Of a stretch of DNA of 64,000 bases, positions 1 through 12,328 are shown piece by piece. The notes beneath the pieces are model-generated. The model was not told the DNA's origin. It was given only the letters and a program-made list of their open reading frames with translations, and made no database searches. Each line of letters opens with the position of its first letter. Position 1 is the stretch's first letter. The translations under genes and the position numbers were made by a program. Source of the DNA: Phoronis australis (lineage: Eukaryota > Phoronida > Phoronidae); contig NMRA01000032.1 of the NCBI GenBank assembly GCA_002633005.1, positions 1,207,692 through 1,271,691 on the forward strand, in the 5' to 3' direction.

Positions 1-65
1 ACTGTTAGCATAGTAATGTTAGTATTGTAGCAGGACATAAAGCATTACATAAGCAGATGACTCAC

Positions 66-3000
66 ACCACCAGATGTCCCACCCATCACATTCTCCACAA
101 TATTAGCCAATGAAATCAGCAGGTTGAATGGTTGTAACACTGGCAGAGTGGGTTTGTCCTCTGCACCAAGCTCCATCTGGATAGCTGAAAAAGAAAACAA
201 AATGCACTGCAGTCAACTATGAGGTGATTGGTTGAAAACATCCACCTAGATAATATTAGTTTTGCATTGCACTAACACACTAAATGTCAATTTTAGAAAA
301 GACTACTTTGAAATAATTGGCGTTACAAAGAATGATGCAAAAGTTAGACATGGTTGAAATTAAATGATTCACATCTCATCAATAATTAGGTGGATTTATT
401 TTATTAAAATTCTGCAATCTTGGTAACAAGAATTAATGTGCTTGTTTGACTTCAAAAAACATATTCGATAAGTATCTCAAACTATGCATTGACTAGAATC
501 TGTTAATGCTGATCACCACACAATTCACCCAAGTCACTTAATCATCGTGTTCTTTGTTTAACCCCCTAGTCTCACCTGTTGCCCCAGCCTTCAGGGTACT
601 ACCACAGTCCCCATCCCCACACTCGCGGTCCAACTGGTTCAGTAACTTTTCATTGTTAGTAAGGGCAGTGCAGGCAGAGTGCAGAGCCTTGAAGATGAGA
701 CAAGAGGTGGCTAGAAAGAGGCAAATATCACATTAAGAAGACATCCCAAATCAGAGATGAGGAAAAAAACAGTTACAATTTGAAAACCACCAAACTGCCA
801 CAGCAACATCAATGTTGGATAAAGTAATCATTATAAACAACAGTTTTCAATGAAAACAAACATTTTTTCTTCCCCCCTCACAAACCCAAATGGCTTTCTA
901 ATCAACATCTCCCTTCTAGGAACGCGACTTTTTATCATAAGTTGTATTTTCTTCTCTTGGTATGATTTGCTTCCTCATGAACGACAGTACCTTTCATTCT
1001 CTAATTGTGGACAGAATTTGTTGAACACAAAGCAGTGTTCAATGTTAAGAATTTTCAATGATATTTGCCCAAGCTCTCTGTATCTTTGACAACCTTTCGC
1101 AGCGCCACAAAGCAGATGGCCTAAACACATAAAAACTGATGTTAAAAGGACAGCTATATTCCAAGACTGTACGTGTCTCATTATCAAGCAGAAATAAAAT
1201 GTTGTCTGAACATTTCTGAACCTTTGTCAACTGTAGCAGCATTATCGGACGTAGCTTTTAAATCGGCAACAGGCGGTATGTCCAGCGGTCCCAAAGACAA
1301 TCGGTCAGAACTAGATACAGGTAAGTATGGGCGGGGCCAAGCAGGGGCATCGGTTGGAGCATCTGAAAAACATAAACAACTTCTGAAGCAGTCAGGACAC
1401 AGAAAAAATTTAGTACATGCTAAATAATTTGTCGTGACCAGCACTCCACGATTCATTCAAATTTATCTTATCAGTATGTCGTATCGCGAAAACTTCATTA
1501 GTGTAAAATTTCACCAATTAGGAAATAGTATGGCAAAGAAGTAAAATTTCATTTTTCATAAAAGGTAGCACAAAAGAAATGCTTTATCATTTTTAATTGA
1601 GTTCTGTACCATTGCTGTCACCAGCCAAAGTTTTGAGAAATTGTGGATGATCCCAACAATGTTAAACGCATTTAAAAATGAAAAAAAAAACAATTTTTTG
1701 CAATTATTTTTGTCCAAAATTGACAACATTCTTCACACTATATTTGCGATTTGCACTTGATTTAACTAGTCAAAACTACTGTCATATATTTACATAGTTC
1801 TGAAAATGAGAAGATTAATTCTGAATATTTTTTAATTATGGTACCCTATATCAGAAATAAAAAGTCTATGTTCAATCTTAATGTCATAAAATAACGAAAT
1901 TACAATTTAATATCGTGATTCACTTCATTCTCCAATTACTCGATCCTACCAAGACATCTTTTCCTCACGTCGTTCAACTGCATCACAGTTATAGACACAC
2001 CCGCCATTTCCATCGACGTGATGAGAGGTCCACTGTAGCAGCGGTCAACAAACACACCCATGCTTTCTACAACAAAATAATGTCAGATATCACTTACGGT
2101 AAGACCTGCACAAGATATCTCGACTAAAAGTTCTGTACAAACAAAAGCCTTCTGACGAAATGACCCAAAAATTCCACATCATGGCACCGGCTGGGCAAAA
2201 GGCAAATCTCCACAGCAGCCTTCTCTCATGACCGAGTATGTGAGAGACTTAACAAGAACGTTACTAAGATGACTAAGTCATTCTGTGATTAGAATTTTAC
2301 TGCCTTGCCCACCTTTTTTGCTGTTAACATAATTAGCCGTCATGACGCGAAAATGGAATTTTGTCCGATTATTTTGGTCTTATACTGTAAAAGCAGGTTA
2401 CTAATTTGCAAACTGTTAGCAAAAAAAAATCAATGGACCATTTTTGCTGTTTCATGGACTGCAGCTGCGTAGGACTTCTGTTCTGTTATAGTTGCAGTGG
2501 GTAAATAAGACATTAAGTGTAAATTTCACATTTTGCATGTTTACAACTCACTGTTTTCTTGATTTACATGACATGTAGTTTTAACTCTAAATTTTCAGGC
2601 TTGGTTAGAAATGAATGCTACATAAACTGAGATCCAACTTCTATTGGAACGCTCTTTTATGAAGACCTGTTTTGTTAAAATGTAAACTGAGGAAAACAAT
2701 ATTGCAAGTATTGCAGCAACTGAATGTAAATATGAGAGTAAGCTACTTAAATGTTATACAATGTGAATCTTATTGTAACTAGTAAAGTTTGCTAGTAATG
2801 TACTCAATTATGAGAAATTTAATGTTATTGTAGACTTAAGCCAATAATTCAAACTCACAAACAAGCAGCAAAGAATGGAACGACCTACCAAAATAGCAGA
2901 TGGCCTCTCTAGCTATGATGTTCAGTTCCAGATAGGATGTACCCCCCAGGTTGTTAATGAACAATGCCACATGGTCCCCCTTCTGTACCCTGACGTGAGA

Positions 3001-6000
3001 CGGGCTCTCGGTATTGGTCATGTGACTAATCATGGCTGCCACAACTTCTTTGGCAGACATGACCTGGGGAAGTAAGATTACAGAATAAGTCAGGGCAAAA
3101 TACCACACTACTGAAGCAACAACTTAGACTACTATGTGTAAAAAATTAAATCCTTCATGAGTCATGAAGCTCTTCAGTACCGGTATCATGAGTAGATGTG
3201 CATGTTTCAACTCAGTCCCTCTGCATGGGACGCTTGTCCATCATAGGTTACTTTCCAGTCATGGCTGGCATTCAGTTTTACACAAGTTGGTTGGTGCAAC
3301 ATATATCAAGTACCTCGCTCAAGGACATGTAACTCCACAATGACACACAAGAGTAGAACTCGCGATTCTCATAGGAATGTAGCGTGTATCACTCAACTGA
3401 AACTCAACTGCCAATGCATGGTTTCAATGTGACTTATTTATATTTTCCCCAAAACTATCAGTGTGCTGGTCAAAATTAATGAGCTTCTCAATTGGATAGT
3501 TTACCTTTGTACGTTTAACGCCCGCCTCTCCATGAAGACCCAGACCAAGCTCCATCTCATCAGGTCCAAGCTGGAAGGAGGGCCCGTCTGAGCCAGGTAG
3601 GGTACATGGGGCCAAAGTCACACCCATCGTGCCTGGAAAGCAATTAATGTACAAACCATATGAACCACTGTATCGCAATTTTTCTTTTTACCGGTTCTCT
3701 TTTAAATAATCTCCAATATTTGAGATAAGAGGCAATATTATTGAAGATAAAAATCAATAAATCTAGTCACTACAACCACGTTCAACACTGTGGACTAAGA
3801 AATCATGATGCTATGACAAGGACAGCCATTATCTGGTATGGTCATTATCCCATTTTTGGGGTCACTCCAAAACACTTGGCAGGATAAAACAATTGAAGGT
3901 CTGGTACAACAGTTCCTATAAACAGCCGTGAGGTCAGCAAAGCAGAACTGACTCTGGTATGTTGAAAACTGATGCACTGAACGTGTAATATCTCAAGTTG
4001 TTCACTTTTCGAAAAAAGAACATCAGCAAAAGTAGCAATTTTTTCCTCATCCAAACCGGCTTCAGTGATGCAATTCTCTAAGGAGGGGTGGGTTGCGACA
4101 CTGGTACATGTGAGCCCGTGGTTGAAACCAATTTGTAGTCATTAATGACCAATCCACTGCTAGCTTGACAAGCCAGGGTGTTTAATGCCTTGTTTGACAA
4201 CTTGGCTAATATTCCTGCCGGCGTTTTTTTTTTTTAGTGGTGAGGATCAGATTTCAAAATGAGTCATACCACAGACCAGAACAAGCTATGCTTATTTAAC
4301 TTAACTTTAAATTCAAAGCCAAAGTCACAAAATTTCATGAGGTGCTTCCCTCGTGATGTATCTCTGCAAAGTTGTGGAATACTCAGATGATTAAGACAAG
4401 AATTCAGAGCTTCCACAGTTACCAATTTTTCAATCTTTCAAAAAAGAAATTGTAAGTTACCAGTTGGGAAAATTATTGCAGGGCAACATGTGGAGTGAAA
4501 TTTCTACCTGTGACAAAACTCCCAATGCAAATATAAAAATCGGTTACCCATTTCATTGATCGCTTCATTACACAATTTCACGATCTCCTCCAATGATCGA
4601 CCTTCTTCTGCCAAAGCACCTGCAATCTACAAGAGACAAGATTTTCAATACCTCATTCACACGAGCATTTTTATCAATGACTGAACCAGACAGCGCATTA
4701 ATGACAAGTATTCACAAAGACATCTCATCAAATTTGTTAGGACCAGAATAAACATTCAGTGCACTGCTTCACAGTGTTCTAGCCATCACATTCTCAAACA
4801 AAGTCTAACCAAACGATACATCAATGAAATTTCTCCCATCAGCGATGATTAGGAACACCTGTCTGATAATTTCATTGCTTATCATCAGATCTCTGAATAG
4901 ACGTTTTAGAAGCATTTCACAACCAAAATATTTTTCACACGTCCAAACAGACCTTGATCTATACAGGGTGATCAGACATGCTGATGTGAAAGTCGTCTAA
5001 CTCTTGATAAAGAAATTGTGTTTGAGAAGTTAAAAATGTCCAAGTCTAATACAAACCTCATGAAGTGTATGTCTGGTTTTTCAATGATTCATCTAAAGCC
5101 ACGCACAGCCCCATACCAAAAAATAATGTGTAAGGACCTCTGGAGACATTTCTAGATCATTTAGCAATTTTAAAGCAGCTATCGACCTGCCAACCACAAA
5201 AATCTAAAATTTGTTTTAAATGTCTAAAAGTTACAAAATTGGCCCTGACTTGTACCTTACCAAAGTTAGATTTGATTCCTGAGCTTGTAAAAAAGACTCA
5301 TAGTTTGTTCTTGTTTGAGATCAGACTCAAAATGATTGCTTGCCACAATGAGTCATTTTATGCACCAAGCATAGACTGACACGGACAATAACATAACATC
5401 AGAGCCAATACCCGAGAAACCACTTCTCATAACTGTAGGGAACAAGTGGAGTCCAGTTTTATGTTGGTAGTGGTCGGAAGCAAAAGTTTGTTTCTTTGAT
5501 GGAACAGCGGTTAACAGAAGCTTTAAGTTTTCACAATAAAACGATAAACTGAGTGGAGTTGATTGCCTCTGCAGCTAGTTTGACCACCGCAGACTTGACT
5601 GATTTCAACTGCGAACCAAAAACTTAATTTTTTGCTGCTGTATGTTGTGTTGAAAGATAAAGTATAGGAAGCTTTTAAACAGAAAGTCACCATCACCATG
5701 CCTATAGTAGAGCTACAAGCTTACCAGCGTGTGTATTGAGCAAAGCGTGCAGCAAAAAGAAATGGCATTGCCAGTAAATCCTTGGTTAGGTTTCAATTAG
5801 GAAGCAGTACAAAGCTATCAATTGAGCACAGCCATCAAAAAACAAGTTCGCAAAATCCAAAAGGCTTCAAATTTTGCCAGATACAGAACAGTTGTCACTC
5901 ACTATACTACCAAAGAAATTAAATGTTCAGTGTAATATGACTATGATGTGACGATGGATCATTTATTAATATTTGGCATGCATGGTATTGGTATCTCCAC

Positions 6001-9000
6001 CTTTTGGACTAGTAGTACACCACAGAGACCCCGGCGGCCAGCCGTTTTGTCACGGGTAGTCAGGGCACAGTCCTCGCCCACCACCACCATGTCTACTTTG
6101 TAACCCTCATTCTCAGCCCGTTTGTTGGCGATGCCGAAATTGATTCTGTCGCCAGTGTAGTTTTTTATAACAAGTAAAGTTCCGGCTGAAAATAGATGCA
6201 GCACCACAGTATGTTGATATCTACTTCACCTTTAACAGCGTACAGTTATTAGAAACAACAAAGCAAGCTTTTTACAAATAATCCACTACGCACATCATTA
6301 TAAAAACTCATGTTCAAGTATGGCAGAAACCTTTCACCCGATGACAGTGGACATGGCGTGCTCGTTACAGATTTGGAAACCAGACGTCATTTATAGCAAT
6401 GAAACGAAGTGTGACAATGAACAGTGAGCGCAAATTGGTCAGAAGAGATAACAACAGGTGCTTATTCGCACCACATTGTTGATGCACTGGGAGATTAGAG
6501 TACTTCGACAGCAACGTGGCACTATCAGTCCACTGCCCACATTAACTACAGCACTAGCAAGTTGCAAAAGTTAAAGAGCAAAAAACAATTCGGGGGATTT
6601 CCCCTGTTGTGCTTCTGTCGTTTTTCAAACGCATTGAGACGCTTGTCCGGGCTTCTAAACATCCAGTGGCATCACAGATAACTTGGTGACGTGTAAGTAA
6701 TATGACACAGAACAACACTAACTTATCACTTGCGAGCATCTGAATTGAAAGCACGGATCCAATGCAACATGATTTTTGTGCAAGTACAATAAAGCAATCA
6801 TAGTAGGAAAATAAATAATTGTGAATGAGCCACGAAATGCATTAAATACTTAATACGTAAATGAGCAAGTCTTTTGTCCAAAAATTCATGATACATGTGT
6901 TATCCTACCACACTGAAGTCAAATCTCAAAGTCTAAAACCCAAATTATGAATCAGGTAAAACATCCATAACAAGCCATATGTGACTTCAGGATGTTTACA
7001 AGTCTGCAACTATCCCACAATGCATCAGAAAAATGGCAGCAGTGCTGTAGGACAATCTAAACATGGGGCTAAAACACTGAACTTCAGCGCTATCTCAGAG
7101 TGAAGAAGTTGTGCTTGACTGCGGTGACGGGCTTAGCAGAGCAAGTGGTTTAAGGCAATACATGCGGATTCAGTAATTTGAGAGGATTTTAGCACCTAGA
7201 CTTATGCAGCGTCAACAACTTGTAAGAAAGCACAACAACTAGTTCCCATCGTGATCACAAGGCATCTCACCTTCACCATCACCGCTTGCCCTGCTAAACC
7301 CCGCCTCCCTGCCACTTTATTTGAGATCACAGCACAGTCATCCGCTAATGTCACACTTCCTATGCGTAGACCCTGAGAACTGGCCCGCTCTATGGCTCGG
7401 CCAAATGTGAGTCGATCGCCAGTGTAATTGGGGATTATTATGAAAATCCCCGACTCTGTCAAAAGGAAAGATGTACGTTTGTATTCAAACTCAGGGATTC
7501 AACAAATGAACATTTTGCCTTGACAAGGGCAAGTTTGAGTTTGAGACATAATTTAATCTGAGAAAATCTTTTTTCCCCAGCACAACTTTTGAAACGGATG
7601 CAGTGAGAGCAAAGTACACAAAACTGAATTATGGCAATTACTATCAGTAGTCCTTCAATGTGTCACTTGTGCATTGGTAAAGGGGTTGAGCACCAAAGCA
7701 TACTACTGGTTAAATTTAGGCTACATGTCTTATACGTAAATTTTAAATGCTTTTACAGAACATTTCTAGCAAGCTATTTACTTCGAAACAAAAATTTCTG
7801 GATCAGTTTCAAAGGATTATCATTGAATATAAATTTGCTTTTCGCACTGTTAAGCTGGCTAAAAGCAAAAAAATCAAATTAGGCCTTTAACTCAGTCTCA
7901 TAAAAATGTTCTCATAATATTCCTCACTGTGACAGGATTTCATTTCCGTTACCAACTCAAGTCACAGGTGACGCATACAAGCTCCATTTTCAAATTTACA
8001 ATTTTAGGGTTGGCCAGCTGCAACCCACCAAAAATCCAAATTGTTTTCTGAAGTTGCTGATCACGTTTTTGATGTTCTTGTTGGTAAAATAGAATCCCAT
8101 CACAGTAATGAATATTACGAGATTGATTTTATGAGAGTAAAAGAATTAAATTGATTTTCGTTATTAGCCAGCTAAATAAGACGAAATGTAACATTGACAC
8201 TTATTCAGCACCAATGAATATCACAACCATGGATGCACATGAGAGCAAAATCTGAAATGTGGAGTTAACTGAAGTCTCTGTTTATAATACTTATCCAACA
8301 TGAACAAAACTGCTTAAGGCCAGGTGTTTTGTGACTTGTGATTTCAATAGGACTGATAAGACTACCGCTATGCTGAACTCGTCATATAAGAAAAATACAA
8401 GTTATGGGTCAATTTTTTTGTTTAAAGATTGTTCTTAAATGCCAGTGAAGAATCTTACAATGCCAAGAGATTGTTGGGCATCTTGATGACAACATTAGGA
8501 GACGGGCTGGATATTACCAATATTACGGTTTGCAAACCATAGTGCGATTGGCTGTATTGTTCACGAAAGTCACACATCAACATTCCTGCAGAGATCCTAA
8601 CCACTTCACTATTGACACCAATTGTGTTGTAGGCCTCTCATGGGGGTTTGTTACCAATAGTAGTAATAAAATGTATTTGATTAACTACAAACTGTCTTCC
8701 ATAACAAAGACACGCTACCTGACCCTCCTACAGCATGAATGGCAGCCAACACAGCACTCGGTGGTGGCGATGCAAATATCGAGCCAGCGATGGCGCCACT
8801 AAGCATACCCTTGCCCACGTAACCTGCAAAGAAAGCCTGTCAGAATCAGAACAATGCTGTGTCAATTATTGCTCATCGCTTATTCACAACTGTCACTCAT
8901 GCTCTGCATGTAAAAACTGGTCGCTATGTATAAACTCCAGGGGGCCTGATTCTTGCTGAATCTATTGGTTTATGTTTTTTGGACTTTCGGCTAAAAAACA

Positions 9001-9625
9001 CTCTACAGATGGCTTAGCCTGTTTCCTGAAGCAGGCTATAGCTGAACACGAGAAAATCTGTTTACCAGTCTTTACCACTCAAACTCAATAGACAGAAATC
9101 TGTATGGATATTCGTAGTCAGATTTCCAACTTTTAGCTCAGTCAAAAGACAATAGCCTCTTTGAGAAACGGTACTTGAAAGTGACAGGTGATGTTGTAAC
9201 TCAATCCTTTACCATATTCAACTTCAGTGTACCACAGATAAAATCAAGAAAATATTTAAAAAATTGTGGGCATTCACAACAATGTCAGAAGACATGAAAA
9301 CTTTTAACAATTATTTTTGTCCGGAATTGGAGAGAGCACAGCAAACGAGGAGACAATTCATAAAGTGAAATCTCAGATTACAGTCACTCATAATTTTCAC
9401 ACATTGCAGCAATACGTCACCTGCATGTGCAGGTTCATGACCAGAGCCACCTCCGCACAGTACAGCCACCTTCCCAGCCTTCCTGGCAGCATCAGCATCG
9501 CCGCGCACAACAACACGATGTCCCTTCAGCAGACGAGCTCCGGGATTCACAAATACGTGACCTTCAAGGCTTTCATCTACGCAGCGTTCCACACTGTTTA
9601 TGAACTTCTTGGTGGCCATTTTCAT
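66..9625 (-). CDS. TKFC: Triokinase/FMN cyclase (dihydroxyacetone kinase), 3' end outside window
   Basis: Cytosolic enzyme that phosphorylates dihydroxyacetone and glyceraldehyde with ATP and, in animals, also splits FAD to cyclic FMN. Coding exons read on the minus strand: 9421-9625, 8719-8823, 7271-7455 or 6001-6185 (alternatives), 4548-4626, 3505-3632, 2889-3063, 1950-2066, 1222-1362, 576-710, 66-184. All junctions are GT-AG and phases agree, giving 463 codons with one alternative. The DhaK domain shows [12 protein letters not shown] (exon 1), NYTGD (exon 3), GLGLHGEAG with the substrate-binding His (exon 5) and NNLGG (exon 6). The DhaL domain shows [11 protein letters not shown] with the three Mg-binding Asp (exon 9) and GGTSGG (exon 10). 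About 110 C-terminal residues should lie beyond position 1, by comparison with the roughly 575-residue human enzyme. A TGA directly before the first ATG (9625) supports the start; a second in-frame ATG is at 9619. An acceptor at 9638-9640 suggests a 5' UTR exon further upstream. The donor of the exon 1222-1362 (gttcag) is weak and chosen by phase. Confidence 0.95.
6001..6185 (-). CDS. TKFC: TKFC alternative exon 3b (canonical version)
   Basis: 185 bp, entered in phase 1 and left in phase 0. It encodes 61 residues plus a split codon, with the loop VIKNYTGD, whose Lys and Asp correspond to the residues contacting dihydroxyacetone in bacterial DhaK, and ending in AGRRGLCG. Acceptor ttttcag and donor gtggag are good. 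It closely matches vertebrate TKFC at the same place, so I take it as the ancestral form. It sits 1085 bp downstream of its paralogous exon 3a and cannot be joined to it without a frameshift. Confidence 0.93.
7271..7455 (-). CDS. TKFC: TKFC alternative exon 3a (divergent version)
   Basis: 185 bp, the same length and same phases (1 in, 0 out) as exon 3b, and encoding the same part of the DhaK domain at roughly 40% amino-acid identity. It keeps NYTGDR, DDCA and AGRRGL, but the loop reads IIIPNYTGD: Pro replaces the substrate-contacting Lys, and GLCG becomes GLAG. The frame is fully open and both splice sites are intact (acceptor tttgacag, donor gtgaga), so it does not look like a dead duplicate. 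Splicing 3a to 3b would reach a TAA at the seventh codon, so exactly one of the two can be used per mRNA. Use in mRNA is inferred. Confidence 0.85.
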
Positions 9626-9886
9626 TCACCGTCAATGCTGCAATCGAGATTAAATATTACTATTACTCTGACATGTGTAGGCAAGCTGAGTCTTGAAAGT
9701 TCAATGAGCTTTTTACTAATTATTAATTTGTGTTCTGATTGCTTCAATGTGCTTCATGTGAGGATCCATTACAGTACTATTAAGCTAGACTCTTCCATCA
9801 TCCTTGGCTTATTTCGTGTGCTAGAATCTCGATTAGTTGTGTATGTACTTTTATTGTATATACAAAAACCGGCGTGGAAATATATA

Positions 9887-10117
9887 GATCACAAACATTT
9901 TAAGTTTGGTCTGCACGCCACCGCCACCTATTGTCCACATCACGTGACCTAATGAACATAAGTCCCAAAAGATTTCTGTCCCCGACCGGGATTCGAACCC
10001 AGGACCTTTTGCTATTCGTGCCCCGATAGGAGGCAGAAATCTTTTCTGACTTATTTCATTAGGTCATGTGATGTTGCCAACAGGTGGCGTGCAGACCAGA
10101 CCGAAATGTTTGTGAAC
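9887..10117. mobile_element. Foldback element with a tRNA-like core
   Basis: Long imperfect inverted repeats of roughly 90 bp (both arms read inward from cacaaaca through gtctgcacgcc, cacatcac, aatga, aaaagatttctg) flank a short centre. The centre, read on the minus strand, holds a perfect pol III B box (GGTTCGAATCC) followed by CGGTCGGGG, i.e. the 3' half of a tRNA-like sequence. Non-autonomous; no coding capacity. A relative lies at 31248-31532. Confidence 0.7.
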
Positions 10118-10603
10118 TTTTATTGTATGTTTTGTATTTTTATGTGAGATTTACCAAATAATTCTATATATGTACTACTATGGCCATGGAATGTGCCCCT
10201 CAGATGCCACTCTCTTTTTCACCGCCACTTTCCTTATGAAAGGATGCCTTTCCCATCAAGGGTTCGAAAAGTCTACAGACTACCTGACAAGTTAAAGGGA
10301 TGAACTTTTGCAACTACAAAAAATTAGACCAGGGCAGTTTTTAATATTATCTGTATTTCTGACATTTTGTTGCAAAAGAGTCACTTACTTTTAACAAATT
10401 AGGCACTACTCGGATATGGCCATGGTCGCATTCAGAGAACCAGGCAATCACTGAATAACATTAACAGACACGTATGTTCAGAGCCAGAGGCCCTGGGACT
10501 GGTTGACACTAGTTCAGGGACCGCTAGGCCTAATGTCCGACCAACAGACAAGGCAATTCGACAAGAATAAACAGTTTGAATTCTTGTAAAGAGTAAGTAT
10601 TAC

Positions 10604-10777
10604 CTATTGCATGTCCTAAATCGCCCCTTTTCAGGTTGAGACGTGGAGCAAAGCGAGGCTTTGCATTACTTAACACCTGTGCACGTTCCCGGCGTAGACT
10701 TTGCTCGATGGGAGCGCCGTCTTTTGTCAGCATCATTCTGCTTCTCAATGAGATGAATTTATTCCGCAGTTGTACTG
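10604..10777 (-). CDS. Candidate coding exon of an unidentified gene
   Basis: Open minus-strand stretch of 174 bp between acceptor cgtacag and donor gtaata (phase 1 to phase 1), encoding a basic peptide containing LRNKFISLRSRMMLTK and RRERAQVLSNAKPRF. It reads like real protein and the frame stays open upstream for about 20 further codons. I recognise no family. It lies 1 kb upstream of TKFC exon 1 on the same strand, so it belongs to another gene or an upstream TKFC transcript. Only suggestive. Confidence 0.35.
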
Positions 10778-11433
10778 CTGTACGTGAACTTGGAAGTGAA
10801 TATTCATTTGGGCAATCAGGTGAATCTTTTGTTCAGTGTAAAGAATTTTTGTAATTACTGGCCTCATGATCACCCATTTTCTCCTTTAGCCTAACTTGTG
10901 TCAAAGAAGCGGAGGACTATGTGAATGGTTAATTCGTTAAATCAATTATTGTCTGATGGCCAACAGTTGGAAAAATATTGGTTAAAATTTGGCATTTTAT
11001 TCACATGTAATTTGATTTAGCGCAGTGCAAATTTTTATCAACGTGAGCGTGATTATTTTAGTGTTTCTTGGTGCATTCCAAGTTCACACGCATACGCAAT
11101 CTTGAGATTAAGCAAGATTTCAAGTTCACGCCAGCAGAACAACACGTACTTGTGCTACGGTGTATTTTACACTACACCAATTTCCGCGCGATTTAGGGAG
11201 GCAGCGGGAGAGGAGATATATTTTAATGCATGCAGAAAAATTAAGCAAACCATAACTCATTTGATCAGTTTGGGCGTTTTTAGCGCGATACTTGATCATA
11301 CGAAAAATTTGCATCAGAGCGAGTACGAGCCATTGTTTACACTATATTCTTGAGGTCTTCTTAAATTCCACAATTCTGAGAAAAAAAAGATAGAGAACAT
11401 TTTTTCATCTTCTAGTGATGGATTTACACTCAC

Positions 11434-11616
11434 TGGGGTCATCAGGTCGACGTTTTTGTAAGGGGACCTCCATTTAAAACAATCGCCCACGCCCAGCAGG
11501 ACCGTCCGACTCCGTGGACCGGCGCTTTCCCTATCTAGTTTTATTGATAACATTTTACGGATCTGCTCACGAAGGGGCTCCCCATGATGGAATACGGCCA
11601 AGTTGTCTCTCTTTTC
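11434..11616 (-). CDS. Candidate coding exon of an unidentified gene
   Basis: 183 bp (61 codons, phase 0 to 0) between an acceptor after an A-rich tract (aaacag) and a strong donor gtgagtg. It encodes a charged peptide with HHGEPLREQIRKMLSIKLD and VLLGVGDCFKWRSPY. I cannot assign a family. Its phase does not join directly to the candidate exon at 10604-10777, so an intermediate exon would be needed if both belong to one gene. Confidence 0.35.
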
Positions 11617-12065
11617 CTGTTTTTTTTTTGTGAAATCTTAGGGCCCACCCATTTGTGTTGAGAACTGGTGGCCCGATAGAACCAGCTAGTTTTCACTCTT
11701 TTCCAGTTATTTCATGATATAACCCCGGCCCTCATATTAGATTACTTGGGAACATGCTTTTCACATAAAAGACACAGTGTTATACATGGTCGCTCTCTTG
11801 GAAGGGCGGCCCCCATTCACTTAGGTCAATTGCCCGCTCACCCTATAAATTCGACACAGCCAACTATTTTCAAGAGGAAGTAGGCAACATTTCTAACAGG
11901 TTAGGAAGATCGGATACGTTCACAAGAAGCACAGCAGCATGTGGCACAAATAAACAAAAACGTGTGACACGAGTGTTGTATCGGGAATAAAAAACTTGAA
12001 GATCACCGTGAATTACACAAAGGCAGTATCATCAATAGTTTTACAGCGGTAAAATGTCTGTGCCG

Positions 12066-12328
12066 GCGCGCACCCAGCCTTCAACATGGGGGGCTCGACC
12101 GGCGTCCTGGCGTCGTTTGTGGACCTTTTGCTAACAAAAGAGCGGGCGGACTAAAAAAAAAACGGAAGCACCAGTGACTGTGAAGTACGTGTTTGTGCTT
12201 ATTTAGTGGACTTTTGTCCCACTTTCTCGGACTTTTTGTCTCTCGGGGGCGGACCTTTTTGCCCACTACGCCAAATGGGGGGCTCATTCGAGCCCCCCCC
12301 CAAGCTCCCCCGCCCCCTGGGTGCGCGC
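12066..12328. mobile_element. MITE-like element, family 1 copy 1
   Basis: Both ends carry inverted GCGCGCACCCAG, followed inside by a G-run and GGCTCGA (left) or its complement (right). The interior shares the phrases 'agtggacttttgt' and 'gacctttttgcccact' with the copy at 19227-19485. No coding capacity, no clear target duplication. Confidence 0.65.

Larger units (their letters stand above)
10118..12065. other. Intergenic stretch upstream of TKFC
   Basis: Apart from the two candidate minus-strand exons (10604-10777 and 11434-11616) I see no conserved domain, RNA gene or repeat with a copy elsewhere in the window. Confidence 0.5.

Noticed and set aside
9317-9952. 211-codon plus-strand frame
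   Set aside because: It is the antisense of TKFC exon 1 plus adjacent intron and UTR; no domain.
9960-10050. Possible genuine tRNA gene (GGTTCGAATCC B box)
   Set aside because: Only the 3' half is tRNA-like and it sits in the centre of an inverted-repeat element; no A box or acceptor stem.
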